A program made the position numbers and the translations under genes. Positions 8,151-14,778 of a DNA stretch of 64,000 nucleotides are shown here, piece after piece. Within the stretch, counting starts at the first letter, position 1. The number at the start of each line of letters is the position of its first letter. The notes beneath the pieces are model-generated. The model saw only the letters and a list, made by a program, of their open reading frames with translations, was not told where the DNA came from and did not search any database. Location of the stretch: positions 23,603-87,602 of the forward strand of contig JAUQQA010000005.1 in NCBI GenBank assembly GCA_030550095.1. The letters are read 5' to 3'. This DNA is from Chloroflexota bacterium. Its GTDB lineage: Bacteria; Chloroflexota; Anaerolineae; J036; Brachytrichaceae.

Positions 8151-9490
8151 GTCCCGCCCCTTCCCCACTGCAAACGCACATCGTCTTTCTCGGTGCAGGC
8201 AGTGCTAGCTTCGGACCCACCCTGTTAGGCGACTTATTTGCCGAGGCAGAGGCGCTGCGCGGCAGCACTGTGTGGCTTGTGGACGCGAACGCGGAGGCAG
8301 CGGAAACCATGCTGCGCTATGCGCAACGCATCAACGCTGCCCTCGATTCGCCGTTTGTGCTGCGCGCGACCACTGATCGGCGCGAGGCGTTGCTAGGGGC
8401 TGCTGCTGTGATCGTCTCCGTTGCTGTTGACCGACTAGAAACGTGGAAGTTGGATTGGCAAATTCCTTTGCGGCATGGTGTGCGGCACGTCCTCGGCGAG
8501 AACGCGGGCCCAGGCGGCTTGAGCCACGCGCTGCGCAGCATTCCTTTGGTGCTTGATATTGCGCGTGATGTCGAGCAACGAGCGCCGCGCGCTTGGGTGA
8601 TCCTCCTCACCAATCCGCTCAGCCGCGTGGCCATGGCGTTGGATCGCTACACGCGCGTGCGTTGGGTAGGGCTGTCTCGTTCGATCGATGAGGGCTATCT
8701 CTTGGTCAATCGCGCGCTTGGGCTTGTGCCCGAGACGGGCGATCGTGTCGCTGATCTCCTCGCGGCGCGTCAGCGGCTGCGCATCACCGCGGCTGGGCTG
8801 AACCGCTTCACCTTCATCCTCGATGTGCGCGATGCACAAACGGGTGCAGATTTGTATCCAGCGTTGCGCGCGCGCTTGGCGCACATGCCGCCAGATTTTG
8901 CGCCGCTCTCGCGTCGCCTGTTGGACCTCTTCGGCTTGTTCTGCGCGGTGGGCGACGAACATGCTGGCGAATACGTCGGCTTTGCAGCCGAGGTGTTGCC
9001 GTTGCGCGGCTTTGATTTCACTGGCTACGCGCGTCGGCGCGAGAGCTTGTGGTCGCAGATTCGTGCAGTTGCGGAAGGCAGCGCGCCCTTGGCGCTTGCG
9101 CGCGCGGTGCAGCGCAGCAGCGTGCGCGTGGTGCCGGTTCTCTTGGCGTTGCTGCACAGCGCGAACCAGTACGAGGATGCGGTGAACATCCGCAACGGCG
9201 GTTGCATCAGCAATTTGCCTGAGGATGCCATTGTTGAGGTGCCAGCGCTCGTGAGCGCAACCGGCGCGCACGGTGTGCATGTGGGCGCGTTGCCGCGTGC
9301 CCTTGCGTCGGTCATGCGCCGCGAGGTGGACATTCAAGCGCTGGTTGTCGAAGCGGCGGTGCATGGCGACAGAAACGCAGCGCTCCAGGCGCTATTGCTG
9401 GACCCCCACGTCCATAGTTACGCGCAGGCGGCGCATTTGCTGGACGATCTGCTGCGCGCCCATGCGCGTCATCTGCCGCAGTTCGCTTGA
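8147..9490 (+). CDS. Glycoside hydrolase family 4 fold protein lacking the canonical metal ligands
   Basis: 447 residues. The NAD-binding Rossmann start IVFLGAGSASFGPTLLGDL, the GENAGPGGLSHALRSIP motif, TNPLSRV and the C-terminal NGGCISNLPEDAIVEVPALV block place it in GH4/alpha-galactosidase-type enzymes that use NAD+ and Mn2+. However, the motif usually written CHS or CHE is SRS here (Ser177-Arg178-Ser179), and GxNHxxW is GLNRFTF (Arg220), so both residues that hold the metal in characterised GH4 enzymes are replaced. It may use a different mechanism, act on a different substrate or be non-catalytic. It overlaps cdaA by ATGA and ends within a hairpin shared with the convergent gene. Confidence 0.78.
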   Translation: MSPAPSPLQTHIVFLGAGSASFGPTLLGDLFAEAEALRGSTVWLVDANAEAAETMLRYAQRINAALDSPFVLRATTDRREALLGAAAVIVSVAVDRLETWKLDWQIPLRHGVRHVLGENAGPGGLSHALRSIPLVLDIARDVEQRAPRAWVILLTNPLSRVAMALDRYTRVRWVGLSRSIDEGYLLVNRALGLVPETGDRVADLLAARQRLRITAAGLNRFTFILDVRDAQTGADLYPALRARLAHMPPDFAPLSRRLLDLFGLFCAVGDEHAGEYVGFAAEVLPLRGFDFTGYARRRESLWSQIRAVAEGSAPLALARAVQRSSVRVVPVLLALLHSANQYEDAVNIRNGGCISNLPEDAIVEVPALVSATGAHGVHVGALPRALASVMRREVDIQALVVEAAVHGDRNAALQALLLDPHVHSYAQAAHLLDDLLRAHARHLPQFA

Positions 9491-9499
9491 TCACAAGCG
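9484..9499. terminator. Perfect hairpin spanning two convergent stop codons
   Basis: CGCTTG-ATCA-CAAGCG: a 6-bp perfect stem whose arms and loop contain the TGA of the GH4-fold gene and the TGA (TCA on plus) of the beta-helix gene, which abut with no gap. There is no U-tract on either side. It may help end both transcripts or protect their 3' ends. Confidence 0.4.
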
Positions 9500-10807
9500 G
9501 TTGCCATCGGTGCTTACCTCCGCGCAGCCCACCAGCTTGATCGCAGCGATGAGGTTGTCGGTGAAGGTGTTGGCTGTGATGGCGCTTTGGCGCACGCGTT
9601 CAAAGAGCACGCCGATGCGGTTGTCGTGGAACGTGTTGCCGCTCACGCGCAAGGCGCGGCAGCGTGCGCCGGCGTAATTGGCACCGCGCTCTGTCCAGAC
9701 GTGCACGCCGCAATCGTTGTGCAAAAACTGGTTGTTCACAACGACGGTCTCGAAGGTTTCCGCGCCCTCTGGGAAGAACTGGCGAAACAGCCCTGCGCCG
9801 CGGTTGGCGTCGTCGTTCACCCAGAGTTGCACGCCTTCGCCGTTGCGCTCAAAGAGATTATCGCGGATGGTGTTGTGGTGTCCGTGCTCGATGGCGATGC
9901 CTGCGGTGCGGTTGCCGCGGATGCGGTTGTGCTCGACAAGGCTTTCGCTCGACCAGCCGAGCCAGAAGCCATAGTTGCAGAAATCAGCGCGGTTGTTGCG
10001 AAACACGTTGCGCTGCGAGAACGTTGCCTCGAAGCCGATGTTGGGGCTAAAGCTGACGTCGTTTTGCTCAAACACGTTGTCGTTGCAGGGCACTTTGATC
10101 TGGTCGCGGTGGAATCCGCCGAGGAAGACGCCATCGCCGCTGGCGCGCAGACGGTTGCGGCGCACGACGTTGCGCGAGGAATCGCACATGATCACGAGTG
10201 CGGCTGCGTCAGCGCCGATGTGAGCGTGTTGCGGCTCACGCGAGGGCTCATACGCGCGGCAGCAGAAATCCGCGAGGTTGTCCTCGATCGCGTTATCAGA
10301 AGACTCGAAGAGCAAGATGCCCGCGCCGCTGTTGTAGCTCGCGTTGTTGCGCCGCAGCGTCACTTGCCGGCAACCGTAGAGCAGAATACCGTTCTGCTGA
10401 TGCTGCACGTCGTTGTCCTGCACAGCGCTGCTCGAAACGCCCGAGAGGAAGATCGCGCCGCCGTAGGCGTCTTCGCGCCCGCGCCAAACATCCAAAAAGA
10501 CCTCAAGCGCGGGCAGCTCATGCGTGCCGCGGATGGTACAGCGCTCGATGAGCAACGCTTCACATGCGTTTGCATAGATGGCGTGATAGAAGCCGACGAT
10601 GTGCAGGTTGCGGACGGTGACGTTGCGCCTGCGATTGAGGGTGAGGCCGTGCCCTTCGCGCAGCGTGCTGACGACCCACGCACCGTTGCCGTCGAGCACG
10701 AGATCGTCCGCGCCAACGGTGATCCCATTGGGCAACCAATACACGCCTGGCTGAAGCGTCACATCACGCGTGATCACCATGCCGTCCTCAGGTACGATGA
10801 GCGCCAT
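9491..10807 (-). CDS. Right-handed parallel beta-helix repeat protein (NosD/CASH-like)
   Basis: 438 residues. After an N-terminal segment (TRDVTLQPGVYWLPNGITVGADDLVLDG) the protein consists of about a dozen 22-24-residue coils of the form 'xNxVxxNxxxxNxxGIxLxxSxxNxIxxN', the hallmark of the periplasmic copper-binding/CASH beta-helix families used by NosD, surface pectate-lyase-like proteins and mannuronan epimerases. No nos genes are nearby and no signal peptide is obvious, so the substrate is unknown. The ATG at 10807 was preferred over the preceding TTG; a TAAGAT box lies 8 nt upstream. The long plus-strand reading frame opposite it is an antisense shadow. Confidence 0.75.
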   Translation of the reverse strand: MALIVPEDGMVITRDVTLQPGVYWLPNGITVGADDLVLDGNGAWVVSTLREGHGLTLNRRRNVTVRNLHIVGFYHAIYANACEALLIERCTIRGTHELPALEVFLDVWRGREDAYGGAIFLSGVSSSAVQDNDVQHQQNGILLYGCRQVTLRRNNASYNSGAGILLFESSDNAIEDNLADFCCRAYEPSREPQHAHIGADAAALVIMCDSSRNVVRRNRLRASGDGVFLGGFHRDQIKVPCNDNVFEQNDVSFSPNIGFEATFSQRNVFRNNRADFCNYGFWLGWSSESLVEHNRIRGNRTAGIAIEHGHHNTIRDNLFERNGEGVQLWVNDDANRGAGLFRQFFPEGAETFETVVVNNQFLHNDCGVHVWTERGANYAGARCRALRVSGNTFHDNRIGVLFERVRQSAITANTFTDNLIAAIKLVGCAEVSTDGNRL

Positions 10808-10815
10808 CAACAGCG

Positions 10816-10825
10816 ATCTTAAGGT
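10816..10825. promoter_or_regulatory. Overlapping divergent -10 boxes in a 23-bp intergenic gap
   Basis: ATCTTAAGGT holds TAAGAT on the minus strand (8 nt before the beta-helix ATG) and TAAGGT on the plus strand (5 nt before the GTG at 10831, 14 before the ATG at 10840). They share the central TTAA. Both -35 regions would lie inside the opposite gene. Confidence 0.35.
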
Positions 10826-10830
10826 CGCTT

Positions 10831-11598
10831 GTGATCGCCATGTCGAATCACTGGCTCAGCTCTGATCGCGCGCCTCTGGTGATTGCGCATCGCGGCGCCA
10901 GCGCATACGCGCCCGAGAACACTTTGGCAGCGTTTCGGCTCGCAATGGAACAGGGCGCCGACGGCGCAGAGCTCGATGTGACGCTCTCCGCCGATGGCGC
11001 GGTGGTGGTGATCCACGACGACACCGTGGATCGCACGACGAACGGCACGGGGCGCGTCGCTACGATGACGCTAGCGGCGCTGCGCGCTCTCGATGCTGGC
11101 AAAGGTGAACGCATCCCAACGCTTGCTGAGGTGCTAGAGGTCACCGCACAGCACCCACGCCCGTTCTTGCTCAACATTGAACTGAAGGCACGCTGGTTTT
11201 CAGGTGAAGCGGCATTGGTGCGCGCCGTGGCGGCGGAGGTTCGCGCAGCGCAGAGTGCGGAGCGGGTTTTGTTTTCGTCGTTCAGCCCGTGGGTGATGCG
11301 GCGCTTAGCGCAACATGTGCCCGAGGTGCCGCGCGCGTGGCTGTATCACCGCGCCATGCCGCGCTGGATGCGCGCGCTTGGCTTGCGGGTCGCGGGCAAG
11401 CTAGCGTTCGAGCATCCCGAGCATTGGCTTGTGACGCCTGCGCTGGTGCGGCGTTGCACGCGTGCAGGGCGCGGCGTGAACACGTGGACAGTGAACGACG
11501 AGGTGCGCGCGGTGATGCTGATGCGGCTCGGCGTGCGCGGCTTGATTGGCGACGATGTGCCGTTGCTGCTGCGTGCGCGTGAGAGGTATCGCGGGTAA
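10831..11598 (+). CDS. Glycerophosphodiester phosphodiesterase
   Basis: 255 residues (252 if the ATG at 10840 is used). The GDPD TIM-barrel signature is at the N-terminus: IAHRGASAYAPENTLAAF, followed by GADGAELDVTLSADGAVVVIHDDTVDRTTNGTG with the catalytic HRG and HDxxxDRTT residues. LNIELK (Glu-Lys) and the C-terminal VNTWTVNDEVRAVMLMRLGVRGLIGDD are also typical. It hydrolyses glycerophosphodiesters to glycerol-3-phosphate and an alcohol. There is no signal peptide, so it is likely cytoplasmic. It lies divergent to the beta-helix gene. Confidence 0.92.
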   Translation: MIAMSNHWLSSDRAPLVIAHRGASAYAPENTLAAFRLAMEQGADGAELDVTLSADGAVVVIHDDTVDRTTNGTGRVATMTLAALRALDAGKGERIPTLAEVLEVTAQHPRPFLLNIELKARWFSGEAALVRAVAAEVRAAQSAERVLFSSFSPWVMRRLAQHVPEVPRAWLYHRAMPRWMRALGLRVAGKLAFEHPEHWLVTPALVRRCTRAGRGVNTWTVNDEVRAVMLMRLGVRGLIGDDVPLLLRARERYRG

Positions 11599-11636
11599 AA
11601 ACAAACGGTGCGGCTTGTGGGCTTTGCAGCCGCACC
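11597..11636 (-). terminator. Intrinsic terminator of tRNA-Ser
   Basis: On the minus strand, GGTGCGGCT and AGCCGCACC (11607-11615 and 11628-11636) form a 9-bp stem followed by GTTTGTTTTT. It lies 10 nt downstream of the tRNA 3' end. Confidence 0.7.
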
Positions 11637-11646
11637 GCACTTCCAG

Positions 11647-11733
11647 CGGAGAGGACAGGATTTGAACCTGCGAGGCCTCATCGGCCCACGCGCTCTCCAG
11701 GCGCGCGCATTAACCGGGCTATGCTACCTCTCC
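11647..11733 (-). tRNA. serT(GGA): tRNA-Ser (anticodon GGA)
   Basis: The minus strand gives an 87-nt class II tRNA. The acceptor stem GGAGAGG pairs with CCTCTCC and is followed by discriminator G. The anticodon arm CGCGC-CTGGAGA-GCGCG exposes GGA, decoding UCC and UCU. A long variable arm (GGGCC-GATGA-GGCCT region) and the T-loop GGTTCAAATCC are present. The 3' CCA is not encoded. Confidence 0.93.
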
Positions 11734-11745
11734 GTGGCGGCTTCT

Positions 11746-11773
11746 ATTTTAGCAAATTCTCGTCGGTTGTGAA
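11746..11773 (-). promoter_or_regulatory. Promoter of tRNA-Ser
   Basis: On the minus strand TTCACA (11768-11773) and TAAAAT (11746-11751) are separated by 16 nt, placing the start about 6 nt before the mature tRNA 5' end. Confidence 0.5.
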
Positions 11774-11805
11774 GGGTGGTTTTAGGGCTGCATCAAAGAG
11801 GGGCT

Positions 11806-11838
11806 ATCCCACATCCCGTGTGGGATAACGTGTGGGAT
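11806..11838. promoter_or_regulatory. Three-copy operator-like repeat upstream of the J-domain gene
   Basis: ATCCCACA-N5-TGTGGGAT is a perfect 8-bp inverted repeat (11806-11826). It is followed after 4 nt by a third half-site, TGTGGGAT (11831-11838), which overlaps the expected -35 region of the promoter at 11858. It resembles a repressor operator, but does not match CIRCE (TTAGCACTC-N9-GAGTGCTAA). The binding protein is unknown. Confidence 0.5.
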
Positions 11839-11857
11839 AAATCTACCCTTGTGCAGG

Positions 11858-11863
11858 TACAAT
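11858..11863 (+). promoter_or_regulatory. -10 box (TACAAT) for the J-domain gene
   Basis: TACAAT ends 13 nt before the ATG at 11877, giving a predicted 5' leader of only about 6 nt. The -35 position is covered by the TGTGGGAT repeat. Confidence 0.45.
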
Positions 11864-11876
11864 CGTGCTCGGTTCG

Positions 11877-12383
11877 ATGGCGCTCAAGGATTACTACGCG
11901 ATCATCCAAGTGCGCGCAGATGCCGACCCAGCGGTGATCACCGCAGCCTATCGCGCGTTGGCGGCGAAGTATCACCCCGACCGCAATCCAAGCCCAGAGG
12001 CAACGCGCATGATGCAGGAGCTGAACGAAGCCTACGAGGTGCTCAGCGACGAACGCGCGCGCGAAGCCTATGACCGCAAGCGGCGGCTGGAGGCACACCT
12101 CAACGGCAACCGCACCGAGCCAAGCACTGCGTCGGCACCTGCCCTAAGCGAACTTGCCGCGCGTGAGCGCCTGGAGCGCGCCCTGCGGCGCATCCGCGAG
12201 ATCCAAGAGCGCGCCCTCGAGCAGATCCGCCAAGTGCAAGAGCGCAGCAACATCCAGGTGCGCGACATCCAAGAGCGCGCCGCGCAGCAGATCAACGAAG
12301 TCCGCGAACGTGCCGCGCAGCAAATCCTCGAGATTCAAATGCGCGCCCTGGAGCAAATCCGCGCCATCCAAGAGACGCTGTGA
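11877..12383 (+). CDS. J-domain protein with a hendecad-repeat amphipathic tail
   Basis: 168 residues from the ATG at 11877 (an in-frame GTG at 11865 would add four). Residues 1-70 are a J-domain with helix II, the HPD triad in KYHPDRN, and ELNEAYEVLSDERAREAYDRK, so it should stimulate a DnaK ATPase. After a short linker, about residues 108-168 are five and a half consecutive 11-residue units with consensus [IV]R-x-[IV]QER-A-x-x-Q, an amphipathic or right-handed coiled-coil helix. There is no Gly/Phe region or zinc finger, so it is not DnaJ itself. It overlaps the nitroreductase start by GTGA. Confidence 0.85.
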   Translation: MALKDYYAIIQVRADADPAVITAAYRALAAKYHPDRNPSPEATRMMQELNEAYEVLSDERAREAYDRKRRLEAHLNGNRTEPSTASAPALSELAARERLERALRRIREIQERALEQIRQVQERSNIQVRDIQERAAQQINEVRERAAQQILEIQMRALEQIRAIQETL

Positions 12384-13162
12384 GCGCTCCAAATTTACAC
12401 AACCCCGTCATCGCCCAGATCCACCAACACGCCTCGGTGCGCCGTTACAAACCCGACCCCGTGCCGCGTGCGTGGATCGAGGCCATTGTCGCAGCAGGGC
12501 AGCGCGCGGCGACCTCCTCAAACCTGCAAGCCTATAGCGTCGTCGCCGTGACCGACCCCGAAGTGCGACGCGAGGCGGCGCATTGGTGCGGCGACCAGGC
12601 GCACGTCGCCGAAGCGCCTGTCTTCCTCGTGTGGTGTGCTGACCTCAGCCGCCTCGACCGTGTATGCGCACTGCGCGGCGTGCAACAGGTGACTGAGTAC
12701 GTGGAGAACTTTTTGGTTGCCGTGGTGGACGTGGCGTTGGCGATGCAAAACGCTGCGTTGGCGGCGGAGTCACTCGGTTTGGGCACGTGTTACATCGGCG
12801 GCATCCGCAATCACCCGCGCGAGATCATCCGGCTGCTCGGCTTGCCGCGCCTTACCTTTCCTGTGGCGGGCATGACGATAGGATTCCCAGCGGTGCAACC
12901 GCAACCGCGCCCGCGCTTGCCGCTGCGCGCCGTGCTGCATTGGGAGCGCTACGACCGCAGCGAGGAGGACGAGGCGCTGCGCGAATACGACCGCGTCATG
13001 GCGGCGACAGGCATCTACGAAAGGCGCCAAATTCCCGTTCCCGGCAAACCTGATCAGCTTGAAGATTACGGCTGGCTCGAGCACACTGCGCGGCGCGTCT
13101 CCCAAGCGGTGCGCACTCACCTGCGCGCGATCCTAGAAGAGCAGGGGTTTGCGCTGCGGTAA
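12380..13162 (+). CDS. Nitroreductase family NAD(P)H:FMN oxidoreductase (NfsA-like)
   Basis: 260 residues. The N-terminal HASVRRYKPDPVPRAWIEAIVAAGQRAATSSNLQAYSVVAV is the FMN-binding signature of the NfsA/FRP-type nitroreductases, and ALAAESLGLGTCYIGGIRN follows about 100 residues later. These flavoenzymes reduce nitroaromatics, quinones or flavins with NADPH. The natural substrate here cannot be named. It starts with GTG overlapping the previous stop (GTGA), implying translational coupling to the J-domain protein. Confidence 0.85.
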   Translation: MSAPNLHNPVIAQIHQHASVRRYKPDPVPRAWIEAIVAAGQRAATSSNLQAYSVVAVTDPEVRREAAHWCGDQAHVAEAPVFLVWCADLSRLDRVCALRGVQQVTEYVENFLVAVVDVALAMQNAALAAESLGLGTCYIGGIRNHPREIIRLLGLPRLTFPVAGMTIGFPAVQPQPRPRLPLRAVLHWERYDRSEEDEALREYDRVMAATGIYERRQIPVPGKPDQLEDYGWLEHTARRVSQAVRTHLRAILEEQGFALR

Positions 13163-13166
13163 ATGC

Positions 13167-13210
13167 GCAGCAGGCGCCCGCGCGCTCAGGGCACGCCAGA
13201 CGCCTGCTGC
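13167..13210. terminator. Hairpin between convergent nitroreductase and hpf genes
   Basis: Perfect 10-bp arms GCAGCAGGCG (13167-13176) and CGCCTGCTGC (13201-13210) enclose a 24-nt GC-rich loop. It lies 4 nt after the nitroreductase stop and 21 nt after the hpf stop on the other strand, with only a weak T-run. A bidirectional terminator is likely. Confidence 0.45.
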
Positions 13211-13231
13211 TTGCAATCCGCAGATCCGCGT

Positions 13232-13798
13232 TTACTTCTCCGGTTGGAGCAAGCCGTAGCCACCCTTCTTGCGTCGGTAGGCGACCTTGATGCGACCGTC
13301 GTCTTGGTGCACAAAGACGAAGAAGTCGTGCCCAAGCAGCTCCATTTGCTCAATGGCTTCTTCCACGCTCATTGGGACGACCTCAAAGGTCTTGATGCGC
13401 ACGAGCTTCGGCTCAGGCTCAGCGGGAGGCGCTTCAATGGGCAGCGGTTCTGCCTCGAGCAGCTGCTGATCCACTTCGGGGAGAGCCGCGCCGTTGCGCT
13501 TGCGGTCAATGCGCCGCCCCTTGTAGCGAGCGATGCGCTGGTACATCTTGTCGAGCGCGGCGTCGAAGGCGGCGAACGGGTCAGGGTTGCGCTCCTCCAC
13601 GCGCAGGAGCGTGCGCCCACGGCGGATGGTCAGCTCAACGGACTTGAGGGCGTCGCGCTTGCTGCTTTCGCGTGTGAACTCCACATGTACGTCCTCGATG
13701 CCCGGGAAGTAGCGGTCGAGCTTAGCGGCTTTGGAGCGCACATACTTCTCGAGCCGCTGGCTGACGATCATGCTGTGGCCGTGGATGTTGATCTGCAT
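13232..13798 (-). CDS. hpf: Long-form ribosome hibernation promoting factor
   Basis: 188 residues from the ATG at 13798, chosen because GGAGG sits 7 nt upstream. The N-terminal domain (about 1-100, MQINIHGHSMIVSQRLEKYVRSKAAKLDRYF, ending PFAAFDAALDKMYQRIARYKGR) is the RaiA/HPF fold that occupies the decoding channel. A Pro/Glu-rich linker leads to the C-terminal dimerisation domain (about 130-188, VRIKTFEVVPMSVEEAIEQMELLGHDFFVFVHQD..). The two-domain architecture predicts formation of 100S ribosome dimers in resting cells. It is monocistronic and convergent with the nitroreductase. Confidence 0.95.
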   Translation of the reverse strand: MQINIHGHSMIVSQRLEKYVRSKAAKLDRYFPGIEDVHVEFTRESSKRDALKSVELTIRRGRTLLRVEERNPDPFAAFDAALDKMYQRIARYKGRRIDRKRNGAALPEVDQQLLEAEPLPIEAPPAEPEPKLVRIKTFEVVPMSVEEAIEQMELLGHDFFVFVHQDDGRIKVAYRRKKGGYGLLQPEK

Positions 13799-13864
13799 GG
13801 CACTTCCTCCAAATACCGACAATCCCTTACAGCGCGGCGTTGCGCTATGGTTGGAATTGTGCCG

Positions 13865-14548
13865 CTAACCGCGTGCGCGCGCAAGTGTGAGCGCGCTCAC
13901 CTGCGCAGCGCCTGCGGCGTAGAGCGCTTCCGCGCACGCGCGCAGCGTCGCGCCTGTGGTGTACACATCATCCACGAGCAAGATTGGTTTTGCGTTGACG
14001 AGGCGCGGATCGGCGACGAACGCGCCCTGCACGTTGGCTTGGCGTTGTGCGTCGTCCGCGATCTGCGCCTGTTGTGCAGTGTTGCGCACGCGGCGCAAGG
14101 CGCGCGGTGTGACGGCGTAGCCGAGTTGCGCGCCAAGCCGGCGCGCGAGCAGGGTGCTTTGGTTGTAGCCGCGCTCGCGTTCGCGCCTTGGGTGCAGCGG
14201 CACGGGCACAAGCACCCACGGGAGGGCGTCAGGCATCACCGCTTGCCATGCGCGCGCCATTGGATCGGCAAACGCCTCGGCGAGCTGCGGCGTTGCCTCG
14301 TACTTGAAGGCGTGGATCGCTGTGATGAGCGTTGTGGCATAGCGCGCCGCCGAGCATACGAGGAGGGAGCGTTCGCCCTCAAGCGCGAGCGTGCGTTGCG
14401 CCTCAGAGGGCGCTAGCCAGACGGCTTGGGCGCGGCACGTGCTGCACCACCAACTCCCGGTAAATGCGCCGCAGCCGCAACAGCGCGGCGGATAAAGCAG
14501 GTCGAGCAGCGCCACCCACAGGCGGCGGAGCGCCGACGCAGCGTTCAC
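13865..14548 (-). CDS. comF: ComF family phosphoribosyltransferase-like protein
   Basis: 227 residues. An N-terminal zinc-finger-like segment (PPRCCGCG...WWCSTCR) is followed by a phosphoribosyltransferase-type domain with PVPLHPRRERERGYNQS and the PRPP loop ILLVDDVYTTGATLRAC. This is the ComF/GntX architecture linked to natural transformation, where it probably acts on the cytosolic side of DNA uptake. It starts with GTG overlapping the stop of the small pilin-like gene (GTGA), which suggests coupled translation. Confidence 0.9.
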   Translation of the reverse strand: MNAASALRRLWVALLDLLYPPRCCGCGAFTGSWWCSTCRAQAVWLAPSEAQRTLALEGERSLLVCSAARYATTLITAIHAFKYEATPQLAEAFADPMARAWQAVMPDALPWVLVPVPLHPRRERERGYNQSTLLARRLGAQLGYAVTPRALRRVRNTAQQAQIADDAQRQANVQGAFVADPRLVNAKPILLVDDVYTTGATLRACAEALYAAGAAQVSALTLARARG

Positions 14549-14697
14549 GAGACCAACTGCCCGAGGAAGTCAACCAGCGTCGGTCCAAGCATGACGGCGA
14601 TCGCGATCAGCACGATGGAGAAGAGAATCAAGATGAGCGCGAAGTCAATCAAGCTGCCGCGACCGCTTTCACCGCTCGGGGGACGTAGCGTTGGCAT
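14545..14697 (-). CDS. Flp/type IVb pilin-like small membrane protein
   Basis: A 50-residue product. Residues 11-40 (SGRGSLIDFALILILFSIVL and on to LGPTL) align by eye with Flp/Fap type IVb pilins, whose family form is GQGLVEYALILxLIAxxxI...LLGP. The Glu-Tyr pair is replaced by Asp-Phe, and the residue before the cleavage point is Arg rather than Gly, so maturation by prepilin peptidase is doubtful. Support for a real gene: a TACAAT box 6 nt before the ATG, and a GTGA overlap with comF. It could be a divergent pseudopilin or a single-span membrane peptide. Confidence 0.65.
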   Translation of the reverse strand: MPTLRPPSGESGRGSLIDFALILILFSIVLIAIAVMLGPTLVDFLGQLVS

Positions 14698-14703
14698 ACC
14701 GCG

Positions 14704-14709
14704 ATTGTA
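14704..14709 (-). promoter_or_regulatory. -10 box (TACAAT) for the pilin-like gene and comF
   Basis: TACAAT on the minus strand ends 6 nt before the ATG at 14697, with no room for a ribosome-binding site, suggesting a leaderless transcript. No clear -35. Confidence 0.45.
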
Positions 14710-14730
14710 TCGAAACTAGCCACTTAGTGC

Positions 14731-14758
14731 TTGACAAGGCAACTGCGAATTCTATCAT
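14731..14758 (+). promoter_or_regulatory. Promoter of rpoD
   Basis: TTGACA (14731-14736), 16-nt spacer, TATCAT (14753-14758). The predicted start is near 14765, just before the GGTGAGG ribosome-binding site of the GTG at 14779. Confidence 0.7.
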
Positions 14759-14778
14759 ATGTGCAGGTGAGGCTGTGA

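Noticed and set aside
9587..10822. 411-codon plus-strand open frame opposite the beta-helix gene
   Set aside because: Ala/Val-biased product with no recognisable domain, caused by the regular codon pattern of the beta-helix repeats on the other strand.
13163..14416. 417-codon plus-strand frame opposite hpf and comF
   Set aside because: Covers two well-supported minus-strand genes; no motif.
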